From Bdellovibrionales bacterium GWA2_49_15 (GTDB taxonomy: Bacteria > Bdellovibrionota > Bacteriovoracia > Bacteriovoracales > Bacteriovoracaceae): a DNA stretch of 64,000 nucleotides. Positions within the stretch are counted from its first letter, which is position 1; each line of letters begins with the position of its first letter. The stretch covers positions 57,536 through 121,535 of the forward strand of contig MEPP01000006.1 in the NCBI GenBank assembly GCA_001769855.1, read 5' to 3'. Shown here piece by piece: positions 18,100-25,331 of the stretch. Position numbers and translations under genes: made by a program. Below the pieces are notes generated by a model. It searched no databases, was not told the DNA's origin, and was given only the letters and a program-made list of their open reading frames with translations.

Positions 18100-19230
18100 C
18101 TAATACTTGATGAATCGTTCTGAAAAAACGGCATAACTCAATTTATGAATACCCTGTATTTTTTCCTCCGGGCAGGATTCAAGGGAAATTTGAAAAAAAT
18201 CGGCTTGCCGCATTCTTTCTTTCAAATAATGCAGGCCCTTATTGAATATTTCTTGTTTCATTTTGACTTCTATTACCCAGTAAGGGGCATTATTGCGCTC
18301 AATGATGAAGTCTACTTCTCTTTTTTCTTTGTCTCGAAAGTAAAAAAGTTTCCAATTCTCTCCGGTTACGTCCTCATTGAAATGGCAAAATTTTAACAGA
18401 GTCATGGCCACGAGGTTTTCAAATTTGCCCCCGTCACTATTGCTTAAGGAACAGTCATAAAAAAAATATTTTTTATCCTTCTTAAGAGAACGTTCCAACT
18501 TTTTCGAGTAAGGAGAAACTGCAAAAATCAGATATAAGCGTTCCAAATGTTGAATCCAAGATTTAACCGTGGGTGGGGAAACATCAAGATCGCGCGCAAG
18601 ATTAGCGTAATTAATAAGGCCACCGACACGATCGCGCAGCAGCTCCACCAAAAAAGAAATATTCTTAATGGACTGTATCTTGGATAGCTCTCTTAGGTCT
18701 TCCTGAAAGACCTGCTCGATACGGTTTTTGCGTAGTCGATTTGCATCTGAAGGATTAAAAAACGCTTCGGGAAATCCGCCAGTTATCTGTAATCTTTCTA
18801 AAATTTCGGTTGGAGTAATTTTGGTATACATTAACGCCTCCGCGTAATCAAACGGATAGATGCGGTAATGAAAGTAGCGCCCAGTAAGCGCATCCCCAGA
18901 CTTTCTAAATGTTTCCAACTTGGCTGAACCCGTGACCAAGATTTTTTGTTTTGATTTCTGATCTATTTTTTCATCAACAATTCCTTTGAGAAGATTTTTC
19001 CAAGTTTTAAGTTTATGAATCTCATCAAAAATAAGCAGTTCCTTGCCCTGGTTCCATGACTCGGACTTAATGATCTGTCTGTGTTTTAAAATATCCCAAT
19101 TCAGATATTCACAATTCTCTGCACCAAATAATTGTTTTGAGAGGGTCGTTTTACCAACCTGTCTTGGCCCCGAAAGGAGCAGCATTTTTTTTGCAAGATC
19201 ATTTTTAAGAAATTTCGAGAGGTAGCGCAT
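18100..19230 (-). CDS. COG1373-type ATPase (AAA_14 plus winged helix plus DUF4143)
   Basis: 376 residues. LLSGPRQVGKTTLSKQ is Walker A (about residues 17-32), LLIFDEIHKLKTWKNLL Walker B, ILVTGSAKLETFRKSGD the sensor-like region, and GRYFHYRIYPFDYAEAL the family hallmark. Residues about 205-245 form a helix-turn-helix (ANLARDLDVSPPTVKSWIQHL). The C-terminal DUF4143 has REVDFIIER and YWVIEVKMK, a PD-(D/E)XK nuclease-like core (E/D, then ExK). Function in any organism is poorly known; members behave as accessory, frequently exchanged genes. It is not a glycan gene. Its promoter overlaps a 28-bp palindrome. A paralog lies 2 kb to the right. Confidence 0.9.
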   Translation of the reverse strand: MRYLSKFLKNDLAKKMLLLSGPRQVGKTTLSKQLFGAENCEYLNWDILKHRQIIKSESWNQGKELLIFDEIHKLKTWKNLLKGIVDEKIDQKSKQKILVTGSAKLETFRKSGDALTGRYFHYRIYPFDYAEALMYTKITPTEILERLQITGGFPEAFFNPSDANRLRKNRIEQVFQEDLRELSKIQSIKNISFLVELLRDRVGGLINYANLARDLDVSPPTVKSWIQHLERLYLIFAVSPYSKKLERSLKKDKKYFFYDCSLSNSDGGKFENLVAMTLLKFCHFNEDVTGENWKLFYFRDKEKREVDFIIERNNAPYWVIEVKMKQEIFNKGLHYLKERMRQADFFQISLESCPEEKIQGIHKLSYAVFSERFIKY

Positions 19231-19236
19231 TCGTCT

Positions 19237-19277
19237 ATTATATATGAAGCTTTAGTTTGGTCAAGACCAAACTAAAG
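19237..19277 (-). promoter_or_regulatory. Sigma-70-like promoter overlapped by a 28-bp palindrome, predicted leaderless
   Basis: Read on the minus strand: -35 TTGACC (19264-19259), 16-nt spacer, -10 TATAAT (19242-19237), then six bases AGACGA and the ATG at 19230. Transcription would start at or next to the ATG, so the mRNA is probably leaderless, and no good ribosome site is visible. A perfect inverted repeat CTTTAGTTTGGTC / GACCAAACTAAAG with a 2-nt centre (19250-19277) covers the -35 and most of the spacer. A dimeric repressor bound there would block RNA polymerase. Autoregulation by the helix-turn-helix of the encoded ATPase is an inference. Confidence 0.65.
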
Positions 19278-19335
19278 TAGGCATTATTATGGTCGGTATG
19301 TAGACAATTTTACCTCACTCTTCTATTCTTAATCT

Positions 19336-20238
19336 ATGTTTCAGCCGCTTGTTTCCGTCGTGATCCCTTGTTTCAATGCTGCGGCTTTTCTTGAGGCCGC
19401 TGTCACGAGCGTCCTTGATCAAACACTCCCAGATTTCGAGATTATTCTTTGCGATGACGGCTCCACCGATCAAACGGCGACCATTATCGGAGTTCTTATT
19501 GCACGCGATGGCAGAATTCGTGGCATTAAAAACGAGCAAAACAGAGGGATCTCCCATACTCGCAACCATCTAATCCGAGAGGCGAAAGGGGAATTTATCA
19601 CTTTCCTCGACTGCGATGATTTGATGTATCCCGATCGACTCGAGCTTCAGGTACAATTCCTACGGGCCAATCCACAAATAGATATAATCGGAAGTCACTA
19701 TCATGAATTCAATCACCGCAGACTGGGAAAAGTGCGCATGGTGAAGACCACTCATCAAGATATCGTCCACGCCTTCCAGTACATGTGCCCTATTCCCAAC
19801 CCTACTCTCATGGCCAGAAGAAGCATCTTCCAGCAGTTGAGTTTTAATGAAACTTTGAAAAGCGCTGAAGATTTAGACCTACTGCTTCGGGCCTACGAGC
19901 AAGGTCGAAAATTTGCCAATATCCCCTTTGTCACAACTTTGTATCGGATTCACAACAATTCAATCTCGACTTTGCAAAAATTTGAAATGCAGATCAGCAC
20001 CTACCTGGCGCTCTGCTGGCATAATCTGCGTACCCCAACCTCCTCTGATCAGCCTGAGGTCTCACCGAAAGACATTTTTAGCAAATTTAACAAATCGCTT
20101 TATATCAGGTACTCGTGCGCGCGGGATTTAACCGTGGTTGATCAGATTAAATGTCTGATTGTCGCCCCTTTCTCGGCCATTGGACGTTTTTTTCTGTTTC
20201 GTAAAATTAAGAAATTAATCTTACTTCGAAGCTTCTGA
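19336..20238 (+). CDS. GT2 family glycosyltransferase
   Basis: 300 residues with a standard GT-A layout: LVSVVIPCFNAAAFLEAAV at the start, EIILCDDGSTDQTATII as the nucleotide-binding acidic site, ITFLDCDDLMYPDRLE as the DXD motif and SAEDLDLLLRAYEQG as the catalytic region. The tail is basic and may meet the membrane (CLIVAPFSAIGRFFLFRKI). It stands alone on the + strand between the two COG1373 genes and ends in an 18-bp tail overlap with gmd. Substrates unknown. Confidence 0.87.
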   Translation: MFQPLVSVVIPCFNAAAFLEAAVTSVLDQTLPDFEIILCDDGSTDQTATIIGVLIARDGRIRGIKNEQNRGISHTRNHLIREAKGEFITFLDCDDLMYPDRLELQVQFLRANPQIDIIGSHYHEFNHRRLGKVRMVKTTHQDIVHAFQYMCPIPNPTLMARRSIFQQLSFNETLKSAEDLDLLLRAYEQGRKFANIPFVTTLYRIHNNSISTLQKFEMQISTYLALCWHNLRTPTSSDQPEVSPKDIFSKFNKSLYIRYSCARDLTVVDQIKCLIVAPFSAIGRFFLFRKIKKLILLRSF

Positions 20239-21183
20239 TTTTAGTTTTCTTGCAACTTCCATATCATGATCAACCATCATAAATACTAAGTTTTTGAAAT
20301 CAACTTTCGGAGTCCAACCCAAAACTCTTTTGGCCTTGGAATAATCTCCCACAAGATGGCTGACCTCAATCGGGCGGTATAATTTCTCATCAGTTTTCAC
20401 AAACTCTTTCCAATCTAAATCAACGCGCGCAAAGGCCAGATCGAGAAAGTCTTTCACACTATGGGTCTCTCCCGTAGCGACCACATAATCATCGGCCTTT
20501 TCCTGCTGCAACATAAGCCACATGGCCTCCACATAATCACCGGCGAATCCCCAATCGCGACGGCCTTCAATATTCCCGAGCCGCAATTCCTTGGCCAACC
20601 CGTTTTTGATGAGCGCCGCCGTGTGAGAAATTTTTCGGGTGACATATTCCAATCCCCGCCTTGGCGATTCGTGATTGAACATGATTCCACTGCTGGCATG
20701 ATAGCCAAACGACTCTCTGAAATTAACCGTAATCCAGTGGCCATAAAGTTTTGCGACACCGTAGGGTGACCTGGGATAAAAACGCGTTTCCTCATTTTGA
20801 GGACCCGATTGCACTTTCCCAAAGAGCTCACTGCTTGAGGCCTGATAAAAACGTGATTTTGGGCAGACCTTTAAGGCCGCATCGATAATTTTAGTCACCG
20901 ACATCGCCGTCAACTCGGCGGTTAAAACAGAGTGATTCCACGAAGTTTGAACAAAGCTATGGGCACCCAAATTGTAGATCTCATCCGGCTTGGCCTCTTC
21001 GAGAACATTAATCAAGGAATTTTGATCTAAGAGATCGCCCTTGAGCAGGGTAATTTTGTCAGATGCCGAAGCGCGATTTAATTTTCGGGTCAGCCCGAAG
21101 ACCCGATATCCCTTTTGCAACAAAAAATCCGCCAGATAAGAACCATCTTGTCCGGTAATTCCCGTGATCAATGCTCTTTTCAT
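20221..21183 (-). CDS. gmd: GDP-mannose 4,6-dehydratase
   Basis: 320 residues. ALITGITGQDGSYLADFLL is the extended-SDR NAD(P)-binding motif specific to GMD, then YNLGAHSFVQTSW, YQASSSELFGKVQ and SPYGVAKLYGHW (the YxxxK catalytic pair), and the GMD-specific NHESPRRGLEYVTRKI and RRDWGFAGDYVEAMW. Reaction: GDP-D-mannose to GDP-4-keto-6-deoxymannose, the branch point to GDP-fucose, GDP-rhamnose and perosamine. The follow-on enzyme is not obvious in this window. Length is slightly under the 340-370 of many homologs. Convergent 18-bp overlap with the GT2 gene. Confidence 0.95.
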   Translation of the reverse strand: MKRALITGITGQDGSYLADFLLQKGYRVFGLTRKLNRASASDKITLLKGDLLDQNSLINVLEEAKPDEIYNLGAHSFVQTSWNHSVLTAELTAMSVTKIIDAALKVCPKSRFYQASSSELFGKVQSGPQNEETRFYPRSPYGVAKLYGHWITVNFRESFGYHASSGIMFNHESPRRGLEYVTRKISHTAALIKNGLAKELRLGNIEGRRDWGFAGDYVEAMWLMLQQEKADDYVVATGETHSVKDFLDLAFARVDLDWKEFVKTDEKLYRPIEVSHLVGDYSKAKRVLGWTPKVDFKNLVFMMVDHDMEVARKLKSEASK

Positions 21184-21266
21184 TAGAGTTCATCTCCTCA
21201 AATCGATTGCTGGGCCACAACAATACTCGATAAATTGGCATTAGAATAGATGGCCAAGAATGAAAT

Positions 21267-22616
21267 TTACCTAATAAGGTTTTTCCAATATTCAACTAAA
21301 TAGAGTGGAAGAGTTAGTAATTCATATTTCAAGACTTTTTCATCATATTGATAAGAAATTTTCTCTTTGCCGCCTTTTGAAAGATTAAAGCGAATACATT
21401 TTTTACGGGGCGCTTTCGCATCTTGCATCCACTGATGAAGTGAACGAATTTTTCCCGCGGCTCCAGACTTAACTTCAATTGCGATAAGAGTCGAGTTGTC
21501 TTCCACGACGTAGTCTACCTCTGCATTATGCGATTTTCCTTCACGCAACCAATAGTGAATTTGTGGTTCCTGGAATGATTGGAAATTGTAAAGTAAATGT
21601 TGTCCGATAAATTGCTCCGCCATGGCCCCGTCGGTTAGAAGCTGATCATTACTTTGCAAATGATGCCAGCTGAGGTTTTGCAATGAATTCATCAAACCAA
21701 TATCCAAAATTATAGTTTTGAAAGTCTTGCTTGACTCAGAAGCAGCGAGGGGAACCCCGTCACAGGTTGAGTGTTTAACCGGAAAGGCAACTTTGGCCAT
21801 AAACAAAAGGTCAAGCTGATGGTGGAGGTCCCTACTAGAATGATCCGACGAAATATTCGCGTATTTAATTTTGCGACTAGGGTGAAGATAAATATATCTA
21901 AACACTTTTTGAATTGTAGCAAGATCTGCTTTTTTTGCATATTTTACAAAATCACTTTGGTAGGTACTTAAAATATTGCTTTGAATCTTTCCCACGTCAT
22001 CAAAATCATCATCTTTAGCGGCGAGAACGGCTTCTGGCATTCCTCCGACGAAATAAAATTCTCGAAGCAGCTGCGTACATTGTTCATGAAGTGAGTCTGA
22101 GATTTCTTTTACATCTCTAATTTCCTGCAAGCGTTTGAAGATAAAATTTTCTTTTTTGGCCAAAAGAAATTCACTAAAGGTCATGGGCCCCATGTGAAGG
22201 TATTCGATTCTTCCTACCGGCATAGAATAACTGTGATCATTCAACGTAAACTCAAGCAATGAACCCGCCGCAACCACGGCCAGTTCTTTCTTATCTTCAA
22301 AAAAATATCGGAGGGCCTGCATCGCATGCGGAACAGCTTGAATTTCATCCAGAAACAGGAGAGAGTTTTTAGATATTTTATGTTTACTAATATCCTCAAT
22401 ATTACTAATGATTGATTTTATATCATTGGTTTGAAAAACTTCATCGAGATAAAGGTATTTCTCCAAATTAATTTCAATTAAATCTAGCTTCTGCTTACGG
22501 CAAAAGTTTCTCACTAAAGTCGATTTTCCAACTTGCCTGGCACCACGAATAACAAGCGGTTTTCGATTTTTACTTTTGGCCCACCGAAGCAGCGCTTGGT
22601 CAGCGATCCTTTCCAT
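21267..22616 (-). CDS. COG1373-type ATPase (AAA_14 plus DUF4143), second copy
   Basis: 449 residues from the ATG at 22616; longer in-frame versions start inside the neighbouring gene or upstream of the predicted transcription start, and the family domain begins at MERIADQALLRWAKS. LVIRGARQVGKSTLVRNF is Walker A, LLFLDEIQAVPHAMQAL Walker B, VVAAGSLLEFTL the sensor and GRIEYLHMGPMTFSEFLLA the family hallmark. The C-terminal part has AEVDYVVED and IAIEVKSG, the PD-(D/E)XK-like core. It is only distantly similar to the copy at 18100 (different subfamily). It interrupts a run of glycan genes and is preceded by its own palindromic promoter. Function unknown. Confidence 0.88.
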   Translation of the reverse strand: MERIADQALLRWAKSKNRKPLVIRGARQVGKSTLVRNFCRKQKLDLIEINLEKYLYLDEVFQTNDIKSIISNIEDISKHKISKNSLLFLDEIQAVPHAMQALRYFFEDKKELAVVAAGSLLEFTLNDHSYSMPVGRIEYLHMGPMTFSEFLLAKKENFIFKRLQEIRDVKEISDSLHEQCTQLLREFYFVGGMPEAVLAAKDDDFDDVGKIQSNILSTYQSDFVKYAKKADLATIQKVFRYIYLHPSRKIKYANISSDHSSRDLHHQLDLLFMAKVAFPVKHSTCDGVPLAASESSKTFKTIILDIGLMNSLQNLSWHHLQSNDQLLTDGAMAEQFIGQHLLYNFQSFQEPQIHYWLREGKSHNAEVDYVVEDNSTLIAIEVKSGAAGKIRSLHQWMQDAKAPRKKCIRFNLSKGGKEKISYQYDEKVLKYELLTLPLYLVEYWKNLIR

Positions 22617-22622
22617 ATATGA

Positions 22623-22666
22623 CCCCATTTTTGTCATATTATATGCCAAAAATGGGGGGTAATCAA
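22623..22666 (-). promoter_or_regulatory. Sigma-70-like promoter and 35-bp near-palindrome spanning -10 to the ribosome site
   Basis: On the minus strand: -35 TTGATT (22666-22661), 17-nt spacer, -10 TATAAT (22643-22638). The inverted repeat CCCCATTTTTG / CAAAAATGGGG (22623-22633 and 22647-22657) extends inward with one mismatch pair to give a 35-bp near-perfect palindrome centred on the -10. Its downstream arm holds the GGGG that acts as ribosome site for the ATG at 22616. A bound dimer could block transcription, and the RNA arm near the start is short. The design parallels, but does not match in sequence, the palindrome before the other COG1373 gene. Confidence 0.65.
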
Positions 22667-22686
22667 GAAGCGGGCATGAAGTTTTA

Positions 22687-23814
22687 TTAACCCAAGTAAC
22701 TACTAATGAAATCCACGAATTTTTGCGAATTCGACTTAAAATTAAATCGTTCATCAGGTTGAAACTGGGCTTCACTTTTTTTGTGGCCCAAAACGGCGAA
22801 AAGCCCTGCGACCATACTTTCCAGCTTGTAGGGATCGCAAAAAATCGCCTTATCGCCCACGACTTCGCGAAAGACCGGAATATCGGAACACACCAGAGGC
22901 AGTCCGGTGGACAACGCCTCAAGATTTGAAAGCCCAAATCCTTCAAAAAAAGAAAAATTGACGACGGCCGAAGCAAACTCCTTATAGACGATTCCCAGCT
23001 CTCGCTCGGACAGTTTTCCGGTTAAAACTACCTTTTCTTGCAGCCCGAGCTCCGCGAGAGTCTGGTTCAAATTGCGATCCTCTTTGGCAGGACCGGTAAA
23101 AATCAGATCTATATTTTTTTCTTGCAGAGTAAATTTGGCATAAGCTTCCAGCATCCCTCGCACATTTTTTCGGTAGTCGAGCCCTGCGGTGTAAAGGAAA
23201 TATCTTTTATCGGGCTTAAATCCGTATTTTTGTCTCACCGCTTGAATTTCATCTTGTGAAAAAATTAACCCATCCCATGCCGGACGGTATGAGCAATAGA
23301 TAATCTGCGGTTTCTGCTGCAGTTTGAATTCCTCCATAAGATCTTTCTGAGAGGAATAGGAGATGGTCATAATGACAGGTTTACGTTTTAAATTGAGAGA
23401 CAAGATCAGACGATGGTACAGGCGTGACTTCAGGGGATACATCTTGGCCATTTTCCAAAAACAAAGATCATATACGGAGATAATGTTCACGCCACGCTTA
23501 GTTTTTGGAATCCATAAGTCGTAATAGGGCGCAAAAAAAAGATCGGGGTCGAGCTTCCGAATGGCCGCGGGAAAAGAAAAAAGGTCGTAGATTATTTTTC
23601 CGATAAAATGGGGGAGGCCCTTCATTCTCGGTACGATAACGAAGCGAACATTGGGAAAATTAAATTCTTGGTGTGTTAAGGCAGCGTCGAGAAGAATAAC
23701 AAAGTCCACCGCTGGCCTCTGTTTAATTAACTCGGCCAGCATGGGATTTATCAACGCCCGGATTCCACTAAAGTTATTCAGTAGCCTTCCATCGACGCAA
23801 ATTATTTTTGACAC
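22687..23814 (-). CDS. GT4 family glycosyltransferase, mannosyltransferase-like
   Basis: 375 residues, GT-B fold. YFLYTAGLDYRKNVRGMLEAY begins the donor domain, VVLTGKLSERELGIVYKEF and FFEGFGLSNLEALSTGLPLV give the E-x7-E donor site, and SDIPVFREVVGDKAIFCDP is the strongly conserved closing motif of family 4 mannosyl- and rhamnosyltransferases. The N-terminus (IICVDGRLLNNFSGI) resembles WbdA/B-type proteins. It is divergent from the polymerase-like gene at 23897 (82 bp apart). The donor is unconfirmed; a GDP-sugar would fit the nearby gmd. Confidence 0.87.
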   Translation of the reverse strand: MSKIICVDGRLLNNFSGIRALINPMLAELIKQRPAVDFVILLDAALTHQEFNFPNVRFVIVPRMKGLPHFIGKIIYDLFSFPAAIRKLDPDLFFAPYYDLWIPKTKRGVNIISVYDLCFWKMAKMYPLKSRLYHRLILSLNLKRKPVIMTISYSSQKDLMEEFKLQQKPQIIYCSYRPAWDGLIFSQDEIQAVRQKYGFKPDKRYFLYTAGLDYRKNVRGMLEAYAKFTLQEKNIDLIFTGPAKEDRNLNQTLAELGLQEKVVLTGKLSERELGIVYKEFASAVVNFSFFEGFGLSNLEALSTGLPLVCSDIPVFREVVGDKAIFCDPYKLESMVAGLFAVLGHKKSEAQFQPDERFNFKSNSQKFVDFISSYLG

Positions 23815-23896
23815 TTTTGCACTTCCTATTTTCCTAATAGTTTTCTATCATAACTTTGCTTCTCAGCGCAACAACTCTGCTAGTTCAAGGATTTTG

Positions 23897-25237
23897 ATGA
23901 TACTCCCCCAACCATTGCTCCTGGCTTTCTGCCTTCTCTTTCCGACCATCCTTCTTTATGTAAGAAAGAGGCATGACATCCTTGTCATTTGGCTGGCACT
24001 TGTTTGTACCGTCGACATTTTCAACTCTCAACAATACATGAATCTGACGGCGCTAAAATTATTTGGCGCAATTGCCCTTCCCTATCTTATTTTGAATCGA
24101 AAACAATTGTGGAATCTCTGGGCGGTCAAGGTGCTGGCGATCTACTTTCTTTATCTCTGCCTGGTCGGTCTCTGGTTTGGCCACATCTTTCCTTGGCACG
24201 ATCCGACCGGCTTCAAGTCAGGAAGAGACATCCCTCAGTGGAGAAGCATTATTCATCTCGGAAGTTTTTTTCTAGAGGCCATGGCCGTTCTCTATTTATC
24301 ACTGCATTTGCGCGATGAAAAAAATAAAAAAAATGTCGCATTCACTATTATCATTGGAGCGGCAACTTCAAGTCTTGCAGCCATTGTTGAACAATTTACA
24401 CAATACAACTTTTATACTTTTTTCACCGGCCACATCATGACTTTTGTTCCTGAACGAGTCCATGGTTTTAACTATGAACCCCGTGGGTTGAGTCAAATTG
24501 CCAGCTATGGAATTCTCGTTTTTTTCTGCCTGCTTGGTTACGTTAAAAGGCAAACCTACTTTTTACTTTTTCTGATGCCCCTAATGATTCTTGCGGGATT
24601 CTGCTACAATATTTCCATGACAGGGGTCATTACGCTGTTTGTGGGTCTTGTCATCATACTTCTTGCCCGCCTCAAATTTCTCCTCACCCATCTTTTCAAG
24701 CGAACTTCTTTAATCACAGTTCTCATTCTTGCCATCGTTGTTTCTGGCAGTCTTTATTGGATCAGCGAGAAGCGTCTTCACAGCTATTACGTCCACTATG
24801 ATGCCAGAGACTATCTGGTGAGAAGTCAGACTCTCACGGAAAAGTTGGAAGTATTTGACGCCGCTGCCGTGAATTTTTTCGCCCAAAATTCCAAATACTC
24901 AATCTTCGGTGCGGGACCAGGCCTGGTCTCCATCCCGAGCTCTGCCTATATCCTCAAGCGCGACCAAGGCGCATGGCCGAACGGAATTACCGCCCTTCCC
25001 CATATGGGGGCCATCTTGCAATTCTCTAATGGTGGCTTCCTAGGTCTTGCGATCTGGCTCTACTTTTTCTTCGTGATTATCCGGGAAAATCTCAGGAAAC
25101 AAACTCTCGGGGATATTCAGCCTTATCCTCTGATCACCATCCTGTGCCTGCTTCTCTACCTTCTTCAGATTCGCTACCTTTTCTTGGTGGGACTTGGCAT
25201 GGGACTCTCGACTTTCGCTAATAAGAACGACAAATGA
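23897..25237 (+). CDS. O-antigen polymerase/ligase-like membrane protein (Wzy/WaaL type)
   Basis: 446 residues from the ATG at 23897, which has AAGG about 7 nt upstream; an open frame from 23651 exists but runs inside the opposite-strand GT4 gene. About eleven membrane segments. A large periplasmic loop between TM8 and TM9 carries YFVHYDARDYLVRSQT-like residues and later FGAGPGLVSIPSS, matching the Wzy_C/O-antigen ligase layout with a conserved R and late GxG and H (HMGAILQFSNGGFLGL). Role inferred: polymerising glycan repeat units or ligating the chain to its acceptor. Sequence alone cannot separate the two. Confidence 0.78.
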   Translation: MILPQPLLLAFCLLFPTILLYVRKRHDILVIWLALVCTVDIFNSQQYMNLTALKLFGAIALPYLILNRKQLWNLWAVKVLAIYFLYLCLVGLWFGHIFPWHDPTGFKSGRDIPQWRSIIHLGSFFLEAMAVLYLSLHLRDEKNKKNVAFTIIIGAATSSLAAIVEQFTQYNFYTFFTGHIMTFVPERVHGFNYEPRGLSQIASYGILVFFCLLGYVKRQTYFLLFLMPLMILAGFCYNISMTGVITLFVGLVIILLARLKFLLTHLFKRTSLITVLILAIVVSGSLYWISEKRLHSYYVHYDARDYLVRSQTLTEKLEVFDAAAVNFFAQNSKYSIFGAGPGLVSIPSSAYILKRDQGAWPNGITALPHMGAILQFSNGGFLGLAIWLYFFFVIIRENLRKQTLGDIQPYPLITILCLLLYLLQIRYLFLVGLGMGLSTFANKNDK

Positions 25238-25331
25238 CGCATTAAACAATATTCATAATGTGAAACGTACGCTAGCATGCGTCCACGATTTGAAAAGCAG
25301 GCCAATCTTGATTACAAAACTTATCTATGAA

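Noticed and set aside
22617..22976. Extended N-terminus of the second COG1373 gene
   Set aside because: The added 120 residues are antisense to the GT4 gene and lie upstream of the predicted promoter; the family domain begins at 22616.
23651..23896. Upstream extension of the polymerase-like gene
   Set aside because: It lies antisense to the GT4 gene; the ATG at 23897 has a ribosome site and precedes the first membrane helix.
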